Shown here piece by piece: positions 1-5,690 of a DNA stretch of 5,903 nucleotides. The notes under the pieces were generated by a model. That model worked only from the letters and a program-made list of their open reading frames with translations, did no database searches and was not told where the DNA came from. Source of the DNA: CAZECE01 sp964510525. Its GTDB lineage: Bacteria > Pseudomonadota > Gammaproteobacteria > Pseudomonadales > JANQJO01. The DNA lies in NCBI GenBank assembly GCA_964510525.1, contig CAZECE010000007.1, positions 1-5,903 of the forward strand, given 5' to 3'. The position numbers and the translations under genes were made by a program. Position 1 is the first letter of the stretch. The number at the start of each line of letters is the position of its first letter.

Positions 1-420
1 AACCGAGCCACGCTGCCACCACAATCCCAGCAAGACCAGAACCAGCACCAAAGGCGGGCCAAACCACAACGCCCAAGTACCTGCTGTGAGTGGCGGTCGA
101 TAAGAAACAAAGTCACCATAACGCGCCACCATGTAATCAATGATTTCTTCATTGGTGGCCCCCTCTTCTATCAAGCGCCTAACTCGAAACTTAATGTCTT
201 TCGCGATGGGCGCATCCGAATCTGAGATGCTTTGATTTTGACATTTTGGGCATCTCAGCAGAGGAATGACTTCATAAAATTGCGCTTGCTGCTCTGCGGT
301 CTCAAACTCATAGGCTTCAATGGCGGCCTGAATAGGTAACGCAACCATGAGCCAGAATGACGCCATGAACCAGAGTGCAATCTTGAACCTCACCAAAACG
401 CCAAACCGGCCATTTTTCAT
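1..420 (-). CDS. ccmH: Cytochrome c maturation protein CcmH, N-terminal part (gene runs off the window start)
   Basis: Membrane-anchored periplasmic thiol-disulfide protein of the System I cytochrome c maturation pathway. The family keeps the CxxCH cysteines of apocytochrome c reduced and presents the apoprotein to CcmF for haem attachment. The 140 visible residues show a hydrophobic N-terminal signal segment (about residues 11-33, probable cleavage near the QAA-IEA stretch). The family-defining LRCPKCQNQ motif follows, with redox cysteines C57 and C60, then a helical region (IAKDIKFRVRRLIEEG) and YMVARYGDFVSYRPP. A second membrane helix lies at about residues 114-135 (TWALWFGPP onward). No stop is reached, so the C-terminus, and whether a CcmI-like domain is fused as in E. 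coli, cannot be seen. The ATG start is supported by an AAGGTAA ribosome site a few nt upstream and by the signal peptide. It lies 20 nt after ccmG and is probably cotranscribed with it. Confidence 0.95.
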   Translation of the reverse strand, partial: MKNGRFGVLVRFKIALWFMASFWLMVALPIQAAIEAYEFETAEQQAQFYEVIPLLRCPKCQNQSISDSDAPIAKDIKFRVRRLIEEGATNEEIIDYMVARYGDFVSYRPPLTAGTWALWFGPPLVLVLVLLGLWWQRGSV

Positions 421-440
421 TAGCAGTTACCTTTTTATGG

Positions 441-983
441 TTATGGCTGATACGCCTGCATCATTTGGTGATAAATGGGTAAGAGCTTTTGCTGCCAGAC
501 TTGAGGCGTCAGCACGCCCACAAAACGATCCACAACACGCCCCTGGTGATCAACAAAAAATGTTTCAGGCGCCCCGTAAACACCCAAATCAAACCCAAGA
601 GAACCCTCTTCATCAAAAATGACCGTGGCAAATGGATTACCATGATTAGTTAAATACTTTGCCGCAGCGGGACGAATGTCTTTGTAGTTTAAGCCCACTA
701 ACACCACCCCCTGTTGCGACAATTGATTCAGCAAAGGGTGTTCTACCAGACAAGAAGGACACCAAGTCGCCCAGACATTTAATAAATACGGTCTTTGTGG
801 CAGATCAGCAGACGTCAACACTGCTGACTCATCCAATAAATCCGTTAACTCAAATTCGGGTAAAGGTTTGCCTGCCAAGGCCGACGGCAGCTCTTGAGGG
901 TCTTTACCCAGCGCCTGATAAAACAGCGCCACCATCACTGCAAAAATAATCAACGGCAGCGTCAACCCCAACAGTCGCTTCAC
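441..983 (-). CDS. ccmG: Periplasmic thiol:disulfide oxidoreductase CcmG/DsbE
   Basis: Membrane-tethered thioredoxin-like protein that passes reducing equivalents (in the family, from DsbD/CcdA) to CcmH or apocytochrome c before haem ligation. Its 180 residues are normal for the family. An uncleaved N-terminal anchor (about residues 4-24, LLGLTLPLIIFAVMVALFYQ) is followed by the thioredoxin fold. The redox motif is WCPSC (C75, C78) within LNVWATWCPSC. The cis-proline loop GVYGAPETFFVD has P139, and GLNYKD near residue 97 is also typical of CcmG. The start is GTG, not ATG. It is supported by a good AAGGAG ribosome site (about 989-995) inside the last codons of ccmF and by the basic-hydrophobic N-terminus. 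The start codon and the ccmF TGA overlap as GTGA, which implies translational coupling. Confidence 0.96.
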   Translation of the reverse strand: MKRLLGLTLPLIIFAVMVALFYQALGKDPQELPSALAGKPLPEFELTDLLDESAVLTSADLPQRPYLLNVWATWCPSCLVEHPLLNQLSQQGVVLVGLNYKDIRPAAAKYLTNHGNPFATVIFDEEGSLGFDLGVYGAPETFFVDHQGRVVDRFVGVLTPQVWQQKLLPIYHQMMQAYQP

Positions 984-2944
984 GCTCGACTCCTTGTTTT
1001 TTTAGACCCCGACATCGCCAATACCCCGCCCACGGCCATAAAAATTGCCCCCAACCAAACCCATCGTACAAAGGGTTTTACGTACAAGCGCACCGCCCAG
1101 GCCTGAGCCCCTTCATCCAGCGGTTCCCCCATCGCCACGTAAATATCACGATTCAAACCGGGGTCGATGGCCGCTTCCGTCATCACATTACGCGCCACCC
1201 AATAATTGCGTTTTTCTGGCATCAAGCGCGCGACCCATTGATCGTTTTGATACACCTCAAACTGCCCTCGGTGTGCCGTATAATTTGGACCATCGACCAC
1301 GATCACATCGGTAAACTCAAAGCGCAACACCCACCCACCTTTGCCAACCAACTCAGCCGATTCACCCACCGCTAAACGCACGTCTTTTTCAATGCTGTAA
1401 AACTGGGTATATGCCACACCAACCACCACCACTAAAACGCCCAGATGCGCAGAAAACATTCCCCAATAACGCAGCGGACGCTGCCTCAGCCTGCCGCCAT
1501 CCACACGACCGCCTTTCACCACCACGTCTTTAAGCTCTTTCAACAACAACGCCAAGACCCAAACACTGAGCCCCACAGACAATACCACAGGCCAGTCAAG
1601 GGTTTGCCATTGCAACCAAGGCTTGGCCAATCCAAACACAACCGCTATAGGCAACATCCAACGAACCCGGTGCCATAAACGCTCAGCGCTGTATTGCTGC
1701 CAATGCACCAAAGGCCCTAACCCTAAAACACACAACAATAGCCACGTTAGGGGTACAAATAAGGTATCAAAATACGGAGGCCCCACCGACAATTTGCCAA
1801 TGCCCATCGCATCTGAGATCAAGGGGAACAAGGTGCCCAATAACACCACCAAGGTCGCGACCATTAAGATCACGTTGTTGGTCAGTAACAGCATTTCCCG
1901 AGACAAACGCTGATAGTTGGAATGACTTTGTAATTTTTGTGCCCGCCAAGCAAACAACGTTAGCGAACCACCGATCACCACACACAAGAAAATCAAAATA
2001 AACAGACCACGCTCAGGGTCATTGGCAAAGGCATGCACCGAGGTCAGTACACCGGAACGAACCAAAAACGTTCCCAGTAAACTGAGAGAAAACGCCAATA
2101 AAGCCAGCAACACGGTCCAGGCTTTAAACGCGCCGCGTTTTTCGGCCACCACCAAAGAATGCAACAAGGCCGTTGCTGTCAGCCAAGGCATAAAGGACGC
2201 ATTTTCAACCGGATCCCAAAACCACCAGCCACCCCAACCCAGTTCGTAATACGCCCACCAACTGCCCAACGCAATACCTAAGGTTAAAAAGACCCACGCC
2301 AACAACACCCAAGGCCGAGACCACTGTGCCCATTGCGCACTCAGCTCACCTCGTATCAAACCCGCTATGGCAAACGCAAATGCCACACTCAATCCTACAT
2401 ACCCCATGTACAACATTGGAGGATGCACGATCAGGCCAAAATCCTGAAGTAATGGATTTAAATCTTTACCATCCAGCGGGAAATGCGGCACTAAGCGATC
2501 AAAGGGGTTTGACGTCAGCAAAATAAACAGAAAAAAACCAGCTGCGATCAACGCCATGACCGCCAACACCCAGACGACCATATCCAGCGGAATCGATCGA
2601 CTGTAACGCGCCACAGCCGCCATCCAGCCCACTAAAATCAACAGCCACAATAATAAGGAGCCTTCATGGCCGCCCCAAATAGCGGACAACCGGTAATACA
2701 GCGGCAAATGACTGTTGGAATGGCCGGCTACATAAGCCACACTGAAGTCGTTGTGCCAAAAACTCCAAGCTAATGCGATAAAAGACACCAACACCATGAC
2801 AAAGAGTGTGTAAGTCAACGCCCGCGACTGATGTGACCAACCTAAAAAAGCGGAGCGATAAAGACCCAACACCGGCAAACTCATCAATGCAAAACACAGG
2901 GCAAGTCCAAACAGTAACGCAATCTGACCAATTTCTGGGATCAA
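980..2944 (-). CDS. ccmF: Haem lyase subunit CcmF (cytochrome c-type biogenesis)
   Basis: Large polytopic membrane protein that, with CcmH, accepts haem from holo-CcmE and attaches it to the CxxCH cysteines of apocytochrome c. Length (654 residues) is usual. The N-terminus MIPEIGQ matches the family start. The WWD haem-binding domain is WGGWWFWDPVENASFMPWL (about residues 237-255). The four conserved histidines are visible: H174 (HPPMLYMGYVG) and H304 (SGVLTSVHAFA), the periplasmic ligands, and H262 and H500, the transmembrane haem b ligands, all close to their E. coli positions. The C-terminal periplasmic domain carries MPEKRNYW (about 575-582) before a final membrane helix (about 626-645). 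Many other hydrophobic helices are evident. The start codon is TTG: an in-frame TGA lies a short way upstream and no ATG or GTG is available between. A weak AGAGAAG ribosome site lies 8 nt before it. The gene is first in its transcript, with no ccmE ahead of it. Confidence 0.97.
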   Translation of the reverse strand: MIPEIGQIALLFGLALCFALMSLPVLGLYRSAFLGWSHQSRALTYTLFVMVLVSFIALAWSFWHNDFSVAYVAGHSNSHLPLYYRLSAIWGGHEGSLLLWLLILVGWMAAVARYSRSIPLDMVVWVLAVMALIAAGFFLFILLTSNPFDRLVPHFPLDGKDLNPLLQDFGLIVHPPMLYMGYVGLSVAFAFAIAGLIRGELSAQWAQWSRPWVLLAWVFLTLGIALGSWWAYYELGWGGWWFWDPVENASFMPWLTATALLHSLVVAEKRGAFKAWTVLLALLAFSLSLLGTFLVRSGVLTSVHAFANDPERGLFILIFLCVVIGGSLTLFAWRAQKLQSHSNYQRLSREMLLLTNNVILMVATLVVLLGTLFPLISDAMGIGKLSVGPPYFDTLFVPLTWLLLCVLGLGPLVHWQQYSAERLWHRVRWMLPIAVVFGLAKPWLQWQTLDWPVVLSVGLSVWVLALLLKELKDVVVKGGRVDGGRLRQRPLRYWGMFSAHLGVLVVVVGVAYTQFYSIEKDVRLAVGESAELVGKGGWVLRFEFTDVIVVDGPNYTAHRGQFEVYQNDQWVARLMPEKRNYWVARNVMTEAAIDPGLNRDIYVAMGEPLDEGAQAWAVRLYVKPFVRWVWLGAIFMAVGGVLAMSGSKKTRSRA

Positions 2945-2982
2945 GGTAGTGACTTCTCTAATTTCAGTTAGTACGAAAGATG

Positions 2983-3000
2983 CATCTCTTCAAAGAGGTG
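2983..3000. repeat. Imperfect 18-nt inverted repeat upstream of ccmF
   Basis: CATCTCT and AGAGGTG flank a TCAA centre, giving 7-bp arms with one G-T mismatch. The element ends 38 nt before the ccmF TTG start. It could be an operator for a dimeric repressor or a small hairpin in the ccmF leader transcript. It is not followed by a T run on either strand, so it is not a standard terminator. I do not recognise it as the site of a known regulator. Confidence 0.35.
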
Positions 3001-3044
3001 TGGTAGACTGCCGGCGTTTTATTTGACTCATCAGTGAGGAAAAC

Positions 3045-3075
3045 TGGACAGGTTTAGCGGCGCTTATTCTATATC
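3045..3075 (+). promoter_or_regulatory. Possible weak sigma70 promoter for the fabA operon
   Basis: TGGACA (3045-3050, five of six matches to TTGACA) is followed after 19 nt by TATATC (3070-3075, four of six matches to TATAAT). The long spacer makes this a weak promoter, as would suit one needing an activator. In E. coli fabA is activated by FadR and repressed by FabR. The AACTGGACAGGTT stretch around the -35 resembles only half of a FadR site, so no regulator is assigned. Transcription would begin near 3082, just before the possible leader ORF. Confidence 0.28.
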
Positions 3076-3088
3076 AGTTCCATCTATC

Positions 3089-3172
3089 ATGACCAATTTA
3101 CCACGCTTTCATTACACACGATTGGCCAATCGCTCTCCATTACCCAACCACATTTATTGCTCATCACAATGA
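3089..3172 (+). CDS. Possible 27-residue leader peptide upstream of fabA
   Basis: An ATG at 3089 opens a frame of 27 codons beginning MTNLPRFHYT and ending CSSQ. Its TGA stop (3170-3172) overlaps the fabA ATG (3169-3171) as ATGA, the arrangement of translationally coupled genes. This would explain why fabA has no purine-rich ribosome site of its own. Against it, the leader ATG has no clear Shine-Dalgarno sequence either (only CAGTTCCATCTATC precedes it), the peptide matches no family I know, and a frame of this length can arise by chance. If the weak promoter at 3045-3075 is real, the ATG would lie within about 10 nt of the transcript 5' end, so leaderless-like initiation is possible. Confidence 0.25.
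   Translation: MTNLPRFHYTRLANRSPLPNHIYCSSQ
3119..3132. promoter_or_regulatory. Perfect 14-bp palindrome in the fabA leader (operator candidate)
   Basis: CGATTGGCCAATCG equals its own reverse complement and lies 36 nt before the fabA ATG. A perfect gapless dyad of this size in a 224-nt control region is unlikely by chance. It is downstream of the putative fabA promoter, a position suited to a repressor. It does not match the FadR site (CTGGTC half-sites), the FabR site (AGCGTACA half-sites) or the Pseudomonas DesT site as I know them, so the regulator is unknown. With no loop it is a poor RNA hairpin, which favours a DNA-binding site. Confidence 0.4.
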
Positions 3173-3693
3173 ACCCATCACCGAAATCAAATTACAGTTA
3201 CGACGAACTCATTGCTTGCGGTCACGGGGAGCTGTTTGGGCCCGGAAATGCACGCCTTCCTTTGCCCAATATGCTGATGTTTCACCGCATCACCCACATC
3301 AGCGCCGAAGGTGGCGAACACGACAAAGGCATTATTAAGGCCGAATTAGACATTGATCCTTCATTATGGTTTTTCGACTGCCATTTTGAAACCGACCCTG
3401 TGATGCCTGGCTGTTTAGGCTTGGACGCTCTATGGCAACTGCTCGGTTTTTATTTAGGCTGGCGTGGCAACCCAGGCCGCGGCAGAGCACTGGGCGCTGG
3501 CCAAGTCAAATTCAGCGGCCAAGTACTGCCCAGCACCAAGTTGGTTGAATACGAAGTTCATGTCAAACGGTTGATCGAACGTAAGCTGGTCATGGGCATA
3601 GCTAATGGGGTGATGCGGGCTGACGGCGAAGAAATTTACCAGACCAAGGACCTTAAAGTCGGCCTGTTTGGGCAACAAGACGCTTTCGGTTAA
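3169..3693 (+). CDS. fabA: 3-hydroxydecanoyl-ACP dehydratase/isomerase FabA
   Basis: Cytoplasmic bifunctional enzyme that dehydrates 3-hydroxydecanoyl-ACP and isomerises trans-2- to cis-3-decenoyl-ACP, the branch point to unsaturated fatty acids in type II synthesis. It has 174 residues, close to the 172 of E. coli. The single hot-dog domain carries the active site CHFETDPVMPGCLGLDALWQL, with catalytic H72 and D86. The aspartate and the GCLGLDA sequence identify FabA, since FabZ has glutamate there. GELFG (20-24), LPNMLMFHRI and the C-terminal DLKVGLF are also FabA signatures. I chose the ATG at 3169 because it gives the family length. A TTG 12 nt upstream would add only four residues. Neither start has a recognisable ribosome site, which is unusual for a highly expressed gene. 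fabB follows after 72 nt with no terminator between, so the two are very likely cotranscribed. Confidence 0.97.
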   Translation: MNPSPKSNYSYDELIACGHGELFGPGNARLPLPNMLMFHRITHISAEGGEHDKGIIKAELDIDPSLWFFDCHFETDPVMPGCLGLDALWQLLGFYLGWRGNPGRGRALGAGQVKFSGQVLPSTKLVEYEVHVKRLIERKLVMGIANGVMRADGEEIYQTKDLKVGLFGQQDAFG

Positions 3694-3721
3694 TATACCC
3701 TCCGTAGACACACTCCATTTG

Positions 3722-3754
3722 CGTTAAGGTCAAGAATTTACGTCAAGGTCAAGA
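3722..3754 (+). repeat. Tandem 14-bp direct repeat between fabA and fabB
   Basis: CGTTAAGGTCAAGA (3722-3735) and CGTCAAGGTCAAGA (3741-3754) match at 13 of 14 positions and begin 19 nt apart. They occupy most of the space just before the fabB ribosome site (AGGTGA, 3756-3761). They may be a local duplication of the translation leader, giving extra AAGG ribosome contacts, or a pair of sites for a protein acting on DNA or mRNA. No known motif is recognised. Confidence 0.55.
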
Positions 3755-3765
3755 TAGGTGAAGTT

Positions 3766-4977
3766 ATGAAACGTGTTGTCATCACAGGCTTAGGCATCAC
3801 ATCCTGCATCGGAAACGACAAAGCAAGCGTCACAGAATCACTCAAAACCGGTCGATCAGGCATCACTTTTCAAGAAGACTATGCCTCTTTGGGTATGCGC
3901 AGCCAGGTGGCTGGCGTCCCCAAAGTTGACTTCAAAGCACTCATTGACCGCAAAGCCTTGCGCTTTATGGGTGATGCCGCCGCTTATGCCCACATTGCGA
4001 TGCAACACTGCATCCAAGATGCCGGATTAACCCTTGAAGACCTTTCAAACCCTAAAATTGGCTTAGTCGCTGGCTCGGGCGGCGCCTCTTCTGCTCACCA
4101 AGTAGATGCTGCCGACCTGCTGAGAAACAAGGGCATCAAAAAAGTCGGGCCTTATATGGTCACCCGCACCATGAGCAGCACCGTATCGGCCTGCCTAGCC
4201 ACCTCGTTTAAAATTAAAGGCGTTAACTATTCCATGTCTTCTGCTTGCGCCACCAGTGCACACTGCATTGGTCATGCAATGGAACTGATCCAGCTCGGCA
4301 AACAAGATCTCGTTTTTGCGGGCGGCGGCGAAGAAATTCACTGGACGCTATCTAGCCTATTTGATGCTATGGGCGCTCTCTCCAGCCAATACAATGCCAC
4401 CCCGGAGCAAGCCTCTCGCGCGTTTGACCAAGAACGTGACGGCTTTGTGATTGCGGGCGGCGGCGGCATGCTGGCGGTTGAATCTCTCGAACACGCCCAA
4501 GCCCGCGGCGCTCACATTTACGCCGAACTGGTGGGCTATGGCCGTAACTCAGATGGCGCTGACATGGTCGCCCCTTCAGGCGAAGGCGCTGTGCGCTGCA
4601 TGCAAGAAGCCTTAGAACACGTAAAACAACCCATCGATTACATTAATGTTCATGGCACCAGCACGCCTCGGGGCGATGTCACAGAACTCAATGCACTTAA
4701 GCAAGTGTTTGCTGACAAGGTCCCAGCGATTAGCTCCACAAAATCCATGACGGGGCACTCGCTGGGGGCTGCCGGTGTTCATGAAGCCATCTATTGTTTA
4801 TTAATGATGGAAAACAACTTTATTGCCCCTTCGATCAATATTCAGCAACTGGATTCCGAAGCCCAAGACTTCCCAATTGTTCAGCAGCCATCCAACACTG
4901 AGCTCAACACGGTACTCTCCAACAGCTTTGGCTTTGGCGGCACCAACGCCAGCTTGGTCTTACAGAAATTTTCATGA
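3766..4977 (+). CDS. fabB: 3-oxoacyl-ACP synthase I FabB
   Basis: Cytoplasmic condensing enzyme that extends acyl-ACP with malonyl-ACP. FabB is specifically needed to elongate the cis-3-decenoyl-ACP made by FabA. At 403 residues it has the usual length, and the thiolase-fold signatures are complete. The nucleophile is C161 in SMSSACATSAHCIG, the histidines are H296 (NVHGTSTP) and H331 (TKSMTGHSLGAAG), and the lysine is K326. The glycine-rich SNSFGFGGTNASL lies at about residues 385-397. The N-terminus KRVVITGLGITSCIG and the fabA partner point to FabB rather than FabF. The ATG follows a clear AGGTGA ribosome site (3756-3761). The TGA stop overlaps the ATG of the next gene as ATGA, so expression of the downstream methyltransferase is probably coupled to it. 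Confidence 0.97.
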   Translation: MKRVVITGLGITSCIGNDKASVTESLKTGRSGITFQEDYASLGMRSQVAGVPKVDFKALIDRKALRFMGDAAAYAHIAMQHCIQDAGLTLEDLSNPKIGLVAGSGGASSAHQVDAADLLRNKGIKKVGPYMVTRTMSSTVSACLATSFKIKGVNYSMSSACATSAHCIGHAMELIQLGKQDLVFAGGGEEIHWTLSSLFDAMGALSSQYNATPEQASRAFDQERDGFVIAGGGGMLAVESLEHAQARGAHIYAELVGYGRNSDGADMVAPSGEGAVRCMQEALEHVKQPIDYINVHGTSTPRGDVTELNALKQVFADKVPAISSTKSMTGHSLGAAGVHEAIYCLLMMENNFIAPSINIQQLDSEAQDFPIVQQPSNTELNTVLSNSFGFGGTNASLVLQKFS

Positions 4978-5690
4978 ACCTAAATACCCGCAAACAACTG
5001 TTTCTTACTTTAGAGAAAAAAAACTTCTCACCCAAACACGTTGCCGAAGTCGGGGTCTACCTGCCCGAAACCTGTAATATCATTGATTATATTGAACGCG
5101 GTGTCACCACCACCTTAGTTGAACCCGACCCTGCCTCCATTCAAAAAATTCAAACCAAATTCGGCGACAAGCCCCAAGTGACGTTGCATCCAGTCGCAGT
5201 TTACGACTTTTCAGGGCAATTGGAATTGGTGGCCCGAGCGGCGTCTACTTTTGTCAGCCAACTGGAGGCCAGCCCCGCCATTGTCAATGATGGCTACCAA
5301 ACCAACACACACGACCAATTTACCGTCAACTCCGTCACCTTTGATCAAATCGACGATGGCAGCATTGATTTGATCAGTATTGACACAGAAGGCAGCGAGT
5401 GGTTTGTTCTCAAGCACATGACCAGTCGCCCAGCGGTGATCTCGATTGAAACTCATGGTGCGGCCTATACCAACCCGTACGCCAAAGAGATCAACAACTG
5501 GATGATGCAAAATGGCTATCAAATTTTATATAAAGACCGCAGCGACTCTGTTTTTGTACAGCCCAATAAAATTGCCATCACCTGGCAAGATCGAAGCAGG
5601 TTGCTTTTTAAAAATACCGCACTTAATACTCGAAAATATAAAAAAAGACTGCTTAAACGGATAAAAAGGACATTAAACAATCATGACTGA
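4974..5690 (+). CDS. FkbM-family SAM-dependent methyltransferase, substrate unknown
   Basis: Predicted cytoplasmic class I methyltransferase of 238 residues with no signal peptide. The SAM-binding part begins with HVAEVGVYLPETCNIIDYI (residues 22-40) in place of the usual GxNxG loop. The acidic end of strand 2 is LVEPDP (48-53). The FkbM hallmark is LISIDTEGSEWFVLKHM (133-149), followed by VISIETHG (155-162). The tail from about residue 213 is strongly basic (ten Lys/Arg in 26 residues, RKYKKRLLKRIKR) and is encoded by AT-rich DNA unlike the rest of the gene. It might contact membrane or an acidic partner such as ACP. The ATG overlaps the fabB stop by 4 nt, and the stop overlaps the next ATG by 8 nt. 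FkbM enzymes O-methylate sugars, polyketides and other metabolites. The substrate here cannot be told from sequence, and a link to lipids is inferred only from its neighbours. Family assignment is fairly secure, function is not. Confidence 0.85.
   Translation: MNLNTRKQLFLTLEKKNFSPKHVAEVGVYLPETCNIIDYIERGVTTTLVEPDPASIQKIQTKFGDKPQVTLHPVAVYDFSGQLELVARAASTFVSQLEASPAIVNDGYQTNTHDQFTVNSVTFDQIDDGSIDLISIDTEGSEWFVLKHMTSRPAVISIETHGAAYTNPYAKEINNWMMQNGYQILYKDRSDSVFVQPNKIAITWQDRSRLLFKNTALNTRKYKKRLLKRIKRTLNNHD

Larger units (their letters stand above)
2945..3168. promoter_or_regulatory. Divergent control region between ccmF and fabA
   Basis: This 224-nt stretch separates the leftward ccmFGH genes from the rightward fabAB operon, so it must hold promoters for both. 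No strong consensus promoter is seen for ccmF. For fabA only a weak sigma70-like pair is visible (listed separately). It also contains an 18-nt imperfect dyad near ccmF, a perfect 14-bp palindrome and a possible leader ORF near fabA. I see no terminator-like GC hairpin followed by a T run on either strand. Confidence 0.75.

Noticed and set aside
347..2526. Several plus-strand frames of 66-96 codons across the ccm genes
   Set aside because: All are antisense to ccmH, ccmG or ccmF, and their low-complexity products rich in P, H, T and Q are typical of antisense translation.
2664..2897. 77-codon minus-strand frame inside ccmF
   Set aside because: It is a shifted-frame shadow of the conserved ccmF N-terminal membrane region.
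3011..3024. GCCGGCGTTTTATTT as a rho-independent terminator
   Set aside because: GCCGGC pairs only with itself, leaving no loop or stable stem, and no operon end is expected there.
3042..3056. FadR-like operator AACTGGACAGGTT near the putative fabA -35
   Set aside because: Only one half resembles the FadR consensus; the second half lacks the expected GACCAG, so no site is called.
3157..3168. TTG at 3157 as the fabA start
   Set aside because: It adds only four residues (MLIT) beyond the family N-terminus, has no ribosome site, and an ATG of family length follows at 3169.
3454..3711. 85-codon minus-strand frame overlapping fabA
   Set aside because: It is antisense to the FabA catalytic domain, with no domain signature or upstream ribosome site noted.
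3694..3765. Terminator or separate promoter between fabA and fabB
   Set aside because: No hairpin with a T run and no convincing -35/-10 pair was seen; the spacer is better explained as a transcribed gap.
5211..5522. 103-codon minus-strand frame inside the methyltransferase gene
   Set aside because: It is antisense to a clearly conserved coding frame and its product shows no recognisable domain.
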